Assembly: GCF_900188145.1 (NCBI RefSeq)
Contig: NZ_FZOJ01000003.1
Coordinates: forward strand, 124,001 to 188,000
Direction of reading: 5' to 3'
Source: Anaerovirgula multivorans
GTDB taxonomy: Bacteria; Bacillota; Clostridia; Peptostreptococcales; Natronincolaceae
Length of the DNA: 64,000 nucleotides
Positions within the stretch are counted from its first letter, which is position 1, and the number at the start of each line of letters is the position of its first letter. Of the stretch, positions 51,560-58,844 are shown piece after piece. Position numbers and translations under genes: made by a program. The notes below the pieces were generated by a model that worked only from the letters and a program-made list of their open reading frames with translations, made no database searches and had not been told where the DNA came from.

Positions 51560-51692
51560 ATATTATAGATAACCAACTACGGAACTTAATTTTAATATAC
51601 TAAGGGCTACATTTGCAGCCCATGGTTTTGGGCGAAACCGTAGACCGTGTATATCAAAATTAAAGTTTAAAATTAGTTATCTATAGTATAAT
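51560..51692. repeat. Long imperfect inverted repeat between fmdE and the riboswitch
   Basis: Two arms of about 45 bp, each starting TATAGATAAC and containing TTTAATTTT or TTAATTTT, face each other around a GC-rich core with GGGCT...AGCCC. About 130 bp in total, without coding capacity. It looks like a small hairpin transposable element or a large transcript hairpin. Confidence 0.55.
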
Positions 51693-51731
51693 CTGATTGG
51701 ATAAATTTGTCAAATAATTCATGCTTCTTTA

Positions 51732-52256
51732 TTATAAATCTCTGGAATAATCCTTAAAACAATCTAAACAAACTTTTTTATCCTCCATCAATCGAATCTT
51801 ATGTTCAGGAGCTCCCTCTCCACAGCTTTCACAAACAATGGTTTTAAATAACCTAGCTCTTTCTGGTAACCCAAAGCTAGGGGTTTTAAACTCAAAGATT
51901 TCTTCTATAGGGGCATTCAATAAATAAGCTTGTCTCTCGCCTCTTTCCATTTCTTCTTGAAAAGGTTTTAATACCATACGAATACTTTGATTTGTGGGGC
52001 GATGAAAAAAACTAAAAGCATGTTTTCCTGTTCCTCGATACATAAGATTTCCCTTTCCAAAGCTACAACCTAAAAGTACTTGAATGGCATCTACACCGCA
52101 AGCATCATTTTCAGTAACACAAACAACATCCTCATCCTTTGAAAAATCAATTTTTAATTTTTCTTTAGCTGCTTCACTGGCTTTGTAGCCAATAGCTAAT
52201 CCTGGACATTCATGCCCATGAAAATCCACACATTTTTCCCAAAGCTTTTTATCCAT
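51732..52256 (-). CDS. FmdE-family protein with C-terminal zinc motif
   Basis: 174 residues. The F-HGHECPGLAIGYKAS motif and VTENDACGVDAIQVLLGC are hallmarks of FmdE, named after a formylmethanofuran dehydrogenase subunit but common in clostridia beside molybdenum or tungsten genes. The C-terminus has a Cys4 zinc-ribbon pattern (CESCGEG and CLDCF). AAGGAGATGG precedes the ATG. A promoter and a terminator-like hairpin lie upstream. The exact role is unknown. Confidence 0.85.
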   Translation of the reverse strand: MDKKLWEKCVDFHGHECPGLAIGYKASEAAKEKLKIDFSKDEDVVCVTENDACGVDAIQVLLGCSFGKGNLMYRGTGKHAFSFFHRPTNQSIRMVLKPFQEEMERGERQAYLLNAPIEEIFEFKTPSFGLPERARLFKTIVCESCGEGAPEHKIRLMEDKKVCLDCFKDYSRDL

Positions 52257-52271
52257 CTCTCCATCTCCTTC

Positions 52272-52314
52272 AAAAAAATAAAGCCATGAATACTAAGATC
52301 ATCACCTTCATGGC
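52272..52314 (-). terminator. Attenuator-like terminator in the fmdE leader
   Basis: On the minus strand GCCATGAA and TTCATGGC, about 16 nt apart, are followed by TTTATTTTTTT. The hairpin lies in the 5' leader, about 10 bp before the ribosome site of fmdE and 55 bp after the promoter. It contains CATGAAGGTGAT, also seen in the riboswitch terminator at 51244. Confidence 0.65.
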
Positions 52315-52370
52315 AATAAAAGTCTTCATGACTAACCCTTTAATTATTTTGAATATAATTCTATAAATAC

Positions 52371-52399
52371 ATTTTATTAAACGTTGGAAAATTTGTCAA
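52371..52399 (-). promoter_or_regulatory. Sigma-A promoter of fmdE
   Basis: On the minus strand TTGACA (52394-52399), a 17-bp spacer and TAAAAT (52371-52376). The 52257-52589 gap otherwise holds only the attenuator-like hairpin and the upstream region of the divergent spore protein gene. Confidence 0.75.
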
Positions 52400-52589
52400 T
52401 AATTTATCAATCTTTTTTTAAATTTTTATTTGTTTTTTCTACTTTACAGATAGAAGTCTTTTCCCATAATATTTAAGTATTTGAATAATCTACTAACATA
52501 ATTCCAAAGAGAATTGGTTAAATTATAACTACAACATCAATAAAGATGTTGTAAGGTCACAATATTAGATCATATGAGGAGGAGAAACT

Positions 52590-52796
52590 ATGGCTACAAG
52601 AGGTAATAGAATCGTAGTTCCAGAAGCTCGACAAGCTCTTAATCAAATGAAGACTGAAATTGCTAATGAATTAGGTTTAACTAACTATGAAGCAACAGAT
52701 AAAGGCAACTTAACATCTCGTGAAAACGGATATGTTGGTGGATATATGGTGAAAAGGTTAATTGAGCAAGCTGAAAGAAATATGAGTGGTAAATAA
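52590..52796 (+). CDS. Alpha/beta-type small acid-soluble spore protein
   Basis: Binds and protects spore DNA; made in the forespore and degraded at germination. The 68 residues carry the GPR protease site (KTEIANELGL) and the conserved DNA-binding stretch GNLTSRENGYVGGYMVKRL. AGGAGGAG precedes the ATG. It is followed by a strong terminator. It stands next to the SpoVA operon but on the opposite strand. Confidence 0.95.
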   Translation: MATRGNRIVVPEARQALNQMKTEIANELGLTNYEATDKGNLTSRENGYVGGYMVKRLIEQAERNMSGK

Positions 52797-52819
52797 CAAT
52801 AGATAATAAGTAATAAAAA

Positions 52820-52857
52820 AGTAGGTGCTAATAGGAATTTAGCATCTACTTTTTTAT
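52820..52857 (+). terminator. Terminator of the spore protein gene
   Basis: AGTAGGTGCTAA and TTTAGCATCTACT around ATAGGAA, followed by TTTTTT. Confidence 0.85.
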
Positions 52858-52990
52858 GGACAATTAATAAGCAACCAGCGATTTTTCTTGTTCAAGCTGT
52901 TATATTTATCTGATAAAGGTTGAGGTTGAGATTTAAAATCATGATTAGCAACTTAACCTCAACCTATTTATTACCCCATTATTTTATTTA

Positions 52991-53197
52991 TTATTGTTGT
53001 TTAAATTGAGGCTCTTGACTTTCAATATATTTTTGTCTTTTCTGTAGAGTTTGTAAAGCATTTTCAAGGTCTTTTGATATTTGTTGAAAATCTTTTTTTG
53101 CATTTTGATCTTGAGTTTCTAAAGCAAAAGTTTTCATGGTAGCTGCTGCACTTTGAACACCTGCGATTGCCTGCTGCACTTGAGTTCCTACTGTCAT
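52991..53197 (-). CDS. DUF1657 protein, last gene of the spoVA-type operon
   Basis: 68 residues, mostly helical, with the DUF1657 pattern MTVGTQVQQAIAGVQSAAAT and the C-terminal ESQEPQFKQQ. It is related to the protein encoded at the other end of the operon (EYEEPQFKGY). Two such proteins also occur in spoVA2mob-type operons of bacilli. AAAGGAGGTGAC precedes the ATG at 53197. Its function in spores is unknown. Confidence 0.85.
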   Translation of the reverse strand: MTVGTQVQQAIAGVQSAAATMKTFALETQDQNAKKDFQQISKDLENALQTLQKRQKYIESQEPQFKQQ

Positions 53198-53290
53198 CTT
53201 GTCACCTCCTTTCATGAATACATCATCATTAATTTATTTAACTTATGAATTTATCTTCAAATGATCATTAAAAATTACAATGAAAATCTT

Positions 53291-53644
53291 CTATCCCTTT
53301 GGTTTAAAGATTAAAGCAGCAATAAATCCAAAAATGATGGCTGAAGAAATACCAGCACTGGTTACCTCAAATATCCCTGTTAGTACGCCTATTATTCCAT
53401 TTCTTTCGTATTCCATCATTGCTCCTGATACTAGGGAATTACCAAAGCTACTGATAGGTACACTTGCACCTGCACCTGCAAATTTGACTAGCGGTTCATA
53501 TAATCCAAGTCCCCCAAATATAGCTCCTAATACAACCAATCCACTCATAGTGTGGGCAGGTGTCAGCTTGAATACATCCATAGAAATTTGACCAACGACA
53601 CATATACCTCCTCCCACAATAAAGGCCCATATAAACTTTTCCAA
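53291..53644 (-). CDS. spoVAE: Stage V sporulation protein AE (SpoVAEb type)
   Basis: About 117 residues with four predicted membrane helices and Gly-rich patterns (FIVGGGICVVGQI, GAIFGGLGLYEPLVKFAGAG). Part of the inner-membrane channel for dipicolinic acid uptake and release. A TTG at 53644 has AGGAGGTG 7-8 nt upstream; the longer frame from 53671 covers that site and overlaps spoVAD. It is the shorter SpoVAEb form without the AEa part. Confidence 0.9.
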   Translation of the reverse strand: MEKFIWAFIVGGGICVVGQISMDVFKLTPAHTMSGLVVLGAIFGGLGLYEPLVKFAGAGASVPISSFGNSLVSGAMMEYERNGIIGVLTGIFEVTSAGISSAIIFGFIAALIFKPKG

Positions 53645-53660
53645 ATTCTGCACCTCCTCT

Positions 53661-54662
53661 TTACATTTCAATTGCTACAGCATGGGCTATACAAGGTATA
53701 CTCTCCTTCTGTTGATAGGACATAGGAGATAATAGGGCCCCAGTTGCAACAATTAATATTCTTTTTAACTCTCTCTTTCTCATGCGATTCATAAAATGTC
53801 CATAGGTTACAGTAGCAGAGCAAGCACAACCGCTGCCACCAGCTAAAACCGGTTGTTCTTCTCTATAAATCAACAATCCACAATCAGTAAAGATTTTTTT
53901 AGGAATCTTCATACCATGTTCAATCAATAAATCTCCTGCTATTCTATGGCCTACAGCCCCCAAATCTCCTGTAGCAATGAGATCATAATGGGAGGGATCA
54001 ATATTTAAATCTCGGAAATGAGCTTCTATGGTATCTACAGCTGCTGGGGCCATCGCTACCCCCATATTAAAGGGATCAGAAATCCCCATGTCAACCACTC
54101 TGCCAATCGTTGCTGCTGTTACTCTAGGCCCCTCTCCCTCCGGTGCTACTACCGCCGCTCCTGCTCCAGTAACCGTCCATTGGGCATATGGTGGTTTTTG
54201 AGCACCATATTCTGTAGGATATCGAAACTGTTTTTCTGCTGCAGCATTATGACTAGACGCAGCAGCTAAAGCATTCTTGGCAAATTTGGTATCTACCATT
54301 AGGCTGGCTAATGCTAAGCCCTCCATTGAACTGGAACAGGCTCCAAAAACCCCTAGGTAGGGGATTCCTAATGTTCTTGCTGCAAAGCTGCTGGAAATAA
54401 TTTGATTCATTAAATCTCCACTAAGGAAAAATTGAACATCATCCTTTTTCAAACCTGCCTTATCAATGGCCTTCATAGCAGCCTCCTCTAGAAGCTTTTT
54501 TTCCGCCTTTTCAAAGCTATCTTGACCTAACCAAATATCTGCATGTAGTGTATCAAAATCCTCTGATAGTGCCCCTTGTGCTTCAAAGGGACCTCCTACG
54601 GCGGCTGAAGCAATAATAACAGGTTTTGACTCAAATACCCATGTTTGGTGTCCTTTAAGCAT
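53661..54662 (-). CDS. spoVAD: Stage V sporulation protein AD
   Basis: Dipicolinic-acid-binding protein with a thiolase-like fold on the spore inner membrane. The 333 residues include ASAAVGGPFEAQGALSEDFD, GVFGACSSSMEGLALAS and AGGSGCACSATVTYG, typical of SpoVAD. It begins directly after the spoVAC stop (TAAATG) and is followed closely by spoVAE. A normal-length protein. Confidence 0.95.
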   Translation of the reverse strand: MLKGHQTWVFESKPVIIASAAVGGPFEAQGALSEDFDTLHADIWLGQDSFEKAEKKLLEEAAMKAIDKAGLKKDDVQFFLSGDLMNQIISSSFAARTLGIPYLGVFGACSSSMEGLALASLMVDTKFAKNALAAASSHNAAAEKQFRYPTEYGAQKPPYAQWTVTGAGAAVVAPEGEGPRVTAATIGRVVDMGISDPFNMGVAMAPAAVDTIEAHFRDLNIDPSHYDLIATGDLGAVGHRIAGDLLIEHGMKIPKKIFTDCGLLIYREEQPVLAGGSGCACSATVTYGHFMNRMRKRELKRILIVATGALLSPMSYQQKESIPCIAHAVAIEM

Positions 54663-55142
54663 TTATATCCCACCTAATTCTAGAATTATAATTTTTATAA
54701 GAGCTACTACGAATGCAGAAAACACGCCATAAACAATAACTGGTCCGGCTATTTTAAACATATTGCCACCTACGCCCAGTACAAAGCCTTCACTACGATG
54801 CTCTATAGCAGCAGAAGTAACTGTATTAGCAAAACCCGTTACAGGAACAGCGGTTCCAGCTCCGGCCCATTGGGCAATATGATCATATACCCCCAGTGAT
54901 GTTAATAGAGCAGAAATGATAATTAAGGTGGCTACCATAGGATTTCCAGCTGTTTTTTCAGTAAAGTTAAAATACTTTATATACATTATTTGAATCGCTT
55001 GTCCTATTGTACATATAGTTCCTCCAACGAAAAAGGCTTTAGCACAATTGGCAACAACTGGTCGTTTGGGTTCTCGATCCTTTGCAAAGATTTGATACTG
55101 CTGTTGCGTAGGTGTTAATTTCTTATATTTTTGTCTAGACAT
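54663..55142 (-). CDS. spoVAC: Stage V sporulation protein AC
   Basis: Membrane protein of 159 residues with four predicted helices, part of the SpoVA channel and thought to respond to membrane tension. AKAFFVGGTICTIGQAIQ and GAGTAVPVTGFANTVTSAA are typical. AGAAGGTGATG precedes the ATG. It follows the DUF421 gene by 14 bp in the same operon. Confidence 0.95.
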   Translation of the reverse strand: MSRQKYKKLTPTQQQYQIFAKDREPKRPVVANCAKAFFVGGTICTIGQAIQIMYIKYFNFTEKTAGNPMVATLIIISALLTSLGVYDHIAQWAGAGTAVPVTGFANTVTSAAIEHRSEGFVLGVGGNMFKIAGPVIVYGVFSAFVVALIKIIILELGGI

Positions 55143-55156
55143 TTTTTCATCACCTT

Positions 55157-56017
55157 CTAATGTAGTAAGTAAGATTGTAGTTTTTTCATTAAATTCTCTA
55201 ATTCTTCAGCATGCTTAGCATACATTTTTTTTGCTTTTTCATCCTGTGTTTCCAAAGCATATTTAGTAAAATCAGACTGACTTTTTTCTAAACTAGCATA
55301 AAGCATTTCCTTCACACTAGGTTGCGGCATCTGTATCATGTCATCAAATAGGTCTACATACAAGTCTCCACTACTATCTACTTGTCCTATGTACACATTT
55401 GTTAAGTCTACACCCATACCTTTAAGCTGGGTCTTAAGCCAGCCTTCATTTAATCCTAGGTTGTTTAAGGAATCATGTAGTATATTTCCATCCAAAATAA
55501 TCGTTTGTGGTTCTGCTTTTGGAGCTACCTTGCTTTCTAAATCGTAAGGTGTAACAGGCTGTTTATTGGATTTTAGCGTAACATTGATTTCTCCTGTTGT
55601 TTCTAGTACAGCAAACTCAACATCGGCTAAACTAAAGGCATTTTTAGATCTTAGTTCTCTTATTAGTTCTTCTCCTGTCAACTTAGCTAGTTTTAAATTT
55701 TCTTCCATGACTTTTCCTTTTTTTATAAGAACCGTTTCTCTACCATAAATGAAATCATGGATTACTTTACTTTTTATTGCAAGAAACTCAAAAACTACTG
55801 GTAATAAAATCCAAACTACTAAAGCCACCACGCCTAAGCGGACACTGTTAACTACCTTTACAGAAATTAGAGCAGCTATTATGCCTATTACTGTGTAATT
55901 TACAAATTGAAAGGCCGTCAATTTGGCTAGATGCTTTTTTCCCATAACCCTTATAAACAAAAATGTCAAAAAAAATAATCCAAAAGATCTTAATAATATT
56001 TCTATCCATTCTTTCAT
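55157..56017 (-). CDS. DUF421/YetF-like membrane protein with DUF1657-like tail
   Basis: About 286 residues. Three N-terminal membrane helices are followed by the soluble DUF421 domain (RELRSKNAFSLADVEFAVLE, TIILDGNILHDSLN). The last 50 residues (YALETQDEKAKKMYAKH) resemble DUF1657, fusing two families that are separate neighbours elsewhere in the operon. I chose the ATG at 56017, with GGCGGGTGA upstream. DUF421 genes are part of spoVA2mob-type operons; the function is unknown. Confidence 0.85.
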   Translation of the reverse strand: MKEWIEILLRSFGLFFLTFLFIRVMGKKHLAKLTAFQFVNYTVIGIIAALISVKVVNSVRLGVVALVVWILLPVVFEFLAIKSKVIHDFIYGRETVLIKKGKVMEENLKLAKLTGEELIRELRSKNAFSLADVEFAVLETTGEINVTLKSNKQPVTPYDLESKVAPKAEPQTIILDGNILHDSLNNLGLNEGWLKTQLKGMGVDLTNVYIGQVDSSGDLYVDLFDDMIQMPQPSVKEMLYASLEKSQSDFTKYALETQDEKAKKMYAKHAEELENLMKKLQSYLLH

Positions 56018-56030
56018 ATTATTCACCCGC

Positions 56031-56237
56031 CTAATAACCTTTAAATTGAGGTTCTTCGTATTCTAATACCTTTAGTCTATCTTCTAAATCTTTAATAATA
56101 TTATTGGTTGTTTTTAATGCCTCATTATAAGCAGCTTTTTCTTCTTCCTTCTGGCTTTGTAATGAATATGTTCTTAATGTGCCTTGTACTCCCTTTAAAG
56201 TAGCTAATGTTTGTTTTACCTGCGAACCAACTGTCAT
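56031..56237 (-). CDS. DUF1657 protein, first gene of the spoVA-type operon
   Basis: 68 residues, helical, starting MTVGSQVKQTLATLKGVQGT and ending EYEEPQFKGY. AAGGAGGC precedes the ATG. It opens the operon of DUF421, spoVAC, spoVAD, spoVAE and a second DUF1657 gene. Sporulation-specific sigma-G control is expected from the content; I could not point to a clear promoter in 56238-56449. Confidence 0.85.
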   Translation of the reverse strand: MTVGSQVKQTLATLKGVQGTLRTYSLQSQKEEEKAAYNEALKTTNNIIKDLEDRLKVLEYEEPQFKGY

Positions 56238-56449
56238 GAATAATAGCCTCCTTCAATATTTCTATATATTTATTTTCTTCAAATGCCTCCATATTCATAC
56301 ATTAAAGAATTTACAAAATTTTACTTTAAAGGATTGTTGAAGAAATCTAAGCATATTTTAAATAATTTTTTAAACCGTTCTATTTGTTCTTTTAAAATCT
56401 CATGAAATAAAGTAATATAGTATTAGGTAAAGTAAAAGGAGGTATCATT

Positions 56450-56971
56450 ATGTTTACTAACACCCCACAACAATTGGCAGAAAAAAAGCTGCTTTTATTA
56501 TATATTTTAGATAAAATAAACCAGCCATTATCCAATGCTCAAGTTACTCAATTTATTTTAGAGAATGATATGATGAACTATTTTATGTTGCAGCAATTTT
56601 TGTCAGAGCTAAAAGAAGCTGAATTTGTCACAGAAGGAGAAAGAGATCATACTCAGTTTTTTAGTATTACAGAAAAAGGTAGAAATACTTTGAATTACTT
56701 TATTAACCGCATTCCAAATTCTGAAAAAGAAGAAATTAATAAACTAATCTCAGAGAAGAAAAACATCTTAAAAGTGGAAACTGAGATAAGAGCAGAATAT
56801 ATCAAGTTAAAAGAAGAAGTATATACAGTGAAATTGGCAATCATTGAAGATCATACTCCCATTGTCCATTTTAAGTTCAACGTGAATAGCCTAAAAAGGG
56901 CAAAAGAAATATGTGAGAAATGGGAAAAAGACGCCTTAAATGTTTGTAACAATATATTTGCATTATTGTAA
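56450..56971 (+). CDS. DUF4364 winged-helix protein
   Basis: 173 residues. The N-terminal half (KKLLLLYILDKINQPLSNAQ and FLSELKEAEFV...YFSITEKG-type stretch) resembles the PadR-like winged helix of DUF4364, common in Clostridia. The C-terminal half forms beta strands around VKLAIIEDHTPIVHFKFNV. AAAAGGAGGT precedes the ATG. A regulatory role is likely but unproven. It is monocistronic and convergent with folC. Confidence 0.85.
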   Translation: MFTNTPQQLAEKKLLLLYILDKINQPLSNAQVTQFILENDMMNYFMLQQFLSELKEAEFVTEGERDHTQFFSITEKGRNTLNYFINRIPNSEKEEINKLISEKKNILKVETEIRAEYIKLKEEVYTVKLAIIEDHTPIVHFKFNVNSLKRAKEICEKWEKDALNVCNNIFALL

Positions 56972-57071
56972 AATTAAAAAGAACCCCTCAATTCTTTTTT
57001 TAAATCATTAATTAGGGGGTAATGATTTTTTTAAAAAATATTATTATTGAATTAAGGGGATATGCTGACAA

Positions 57072-57125
57072 CAAAAAGGTCATGCAATCTATTGGATGGT
57101 TTCCAAAATAGATCTTCATGACCTT
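57072..57125 (-). terminator. Probable terminator of folC
   Basis: On the minus strand a long hairpin (AAGGTCATGAAGATCTATT paired with AATAGATTGCATGACCTT) is followed by TTTTTG. It lies about 130 nt after the folC stop. A frame of 63 codons overlapping it (57012-57203) has no ribosome site and I do not call it. Confidence 0.6.
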
Positions 57126-57256
57126 CATCACTTTATCAAAATATAATATAAAATACCTTCTATCGTATAGTAGCTCTTCATGATCTGCCATACTCATCTT
57201 CATTTTTATAATAGCATACTGAAATTTACGTTGTCAATTGTTTTGTTAAAATATTA

Positions 57257-58579
57257 TCAATTTTTTTCCTTCGTAAATGCTTTTTTCTTATTGTTTATGA
57301 TACTTCTTGCTTCGCCAATCATATATAGAGATCCTGCGAAGAGGATCGCATCGGTATTTTCAGTAATCTTATAGGCTTTGTTAACAGCTTGTTCAACACT
57401 AGTACATACACAAATGTTTTTTCCAAAGCTTACTAGCTCTTTTGCCAAATCGTCTGCTGCCATTCCTCTAGGATTATTTGGTGTTGTAACAATCACCCTG
57501 TTCATAAGGGGTATGAGGTTTTTTAATACGCCTTTTACATCTTTGTCCTTTAGCATTGCTACGACAAAAGTCACCTTATAATCTTTAAGCAGTGTCTCAA
57601 CGCTTTTCTTTAATGCTTGGGCTCCTTGAAGGTTATGGGCACCATCTATCATGGTTAAAGGACTTTTGTCTAATATCTCTAATCTGCCAATCCATTTTGT
57701 ATCATATAAACCCTTGTATATAGCTTCATCACTAATTCTAATATTTTGGTATTGCTTTAGGGCTTCAACTACCGTTAATGCCATGCAGCAGTTATAAATC
57801 TGATGAGGTCCTGCTAAGGTAATTTTTATATCTTTATAGGATTTTTCTAAAACTTCTACCGAAAATTTTTGTTCTTCAATAGTACTATAGTCCACTTTCA
57901 AGCTGTCAAAATCAGCAACAAATAGTTGACTATTTCTTTCTTCAGATACTTTTTTTATAACCTCCATAGCTTCTGTCTCTTGAGGATAAGAAACTACATA
58001 GTTATTTTCTTTTATTATTCCTGCCTTTTCAAAAGCTATTTTCCCAAGCGTATCTCCTAGATGTTCCATATGATCATAATCTATAGGCGTAATCACAGAG
58101 ATGATAGGCTTTTCAATCATATTGGTTGCATCTAATCGTCCTCCCATACCTACTTCCAATACAACATAATCTACTTTTTCCTCAGCAAAAAATGCAAAAG
58201 CAATCGCAGTTCCTACTTCAAATTCTGTAGGATGATTTTTTCCTTCAGACAGCATGATTTCTATTTTTTCCTTAACAACTGTTGTTAGCCTTGCTAACTG
58301 TTGTTTATCAATCTTTTCTCCATTGATTTGCATTCTTTCTGTAAACTCTTCGATATATGGCGAAGTGTAAAGCCCCACCTTGTATCCTTCTGTCTTTAAA
58401 ACACCATGAATAAAAGACGAAGTTGAACCCTTTCCATTCGTGCCAGCTACATGTATGATTTTTAGTTCTTCATGAGGATTTCCCAATAAATTCAACAAAT
58501 ATTTGATGTTCTCTAGCCCCAGCTTACTCCCAAATTTATAAGTACTATGGATGTATTCAATTGCTTCTTGATAATTCAT
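57257..58579 (-). CDS. folC: Folylpolyglutamate synthase / dihydrofolate synthase
   Basis: Adds glutamates to folates; cytoplasmic Mur-ligase-type enzyme. The 440 residues show the phosphate loop GTNGKGSTS (46-54), YIEEFTERMQINGEKI, VGMGGRLDATN and TPIDYDHMEHLG, and the C-terminal domain (DGAHNLQGAQAL). Length is normal. A separate transcript from valS is likely: a terminator-type hairpin and 265 bp lie between them. Confidence 0.96.
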   Translation of the reverse strand: MNYQEAIEYIHSTYKFGSKLGLENIKYLLNLLGNPHEELKIIHVAGTNGKGSTSSFIHGVLKTEGYKVGLYTSPYIEEFTERMQINGEKIDKQQLARLTTVVKEKIEIMLSEGKNHPTEFEVGTAIAFAFFAEEKVDYVVLEVGMGGRLDATNMIEKPIISVITPIDYDHMEHLGDTLGKIAFEKAGIIKENNYVVSYPQETEAMEVIKKVSEERNSQLFVADFDSLKVDYSTIEEQKFSVEVLEKSYKDIKITLAGPHQIYNCCMALTVVEALKQYQNIRISDEAIYKGLYDTKWIGRLEILDKSPLTMIDGAHNLQGAQALKKSVETLLKDYKVTFVVAMLKDKDVKGVLKNLIPLMNRVIVTTPNNPRGMAADDLAKELVSFGKNICVCTSVEQAVNKAYKITENTDAILFAGSLYMIGEARSIINNKKKAFTKEKN

Positions 58580-58746
58580 TTCCCCGCTCCATCCCTTCTA
58601 TTAATATATTCTCTTTATCATTTGCATAATCTCATCATAGCAGAAAAAAAACCAGTGTCAACAGTTTGATTAACAAAACTATAGCAATCGTTTTGTTAGA
58701 CTAGGGTCGTGGGGTTAGGCTGAGTTTTGAAAAATCATAAAGAGCA

Positions 58747-58794
58747 CACCTGCTGCACAGGAGATCCTTCACTTTATTCAGAATGACAGGCGGA
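58747..58794. repeat. Dispersed AGGAGATCCTTCACT repeat, copy 2
   Basis: ACCTGCTGCACAGGAGATCC and GAATGACAGG match the element at 42831-42877. It lies between valS and folC with no coding role. Confidence 0.65.
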
Positions 58795-58807
58795 ATCTTG
58801 GTTATTA

Positions 58808-58838
58808 AAAAAAGTTGGGTTTAATCCCAACTCTTTTT
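58808..58838 (-). terminator. Terminator of valS
   Basis: On the minus strand AAAGAGTTGGGATT and AACCCAACTTTTTTT form a strong hairpin with a T run, 7 bp after the valS stop. Confidence 0.85.
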
Positions 58839-58844
58839 AATAAC

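Noticed and set aside
57012-57203. 63-codon frame after folC
   Set aside because: It coincides with a strong terminator hairpin and has no ribosome site.
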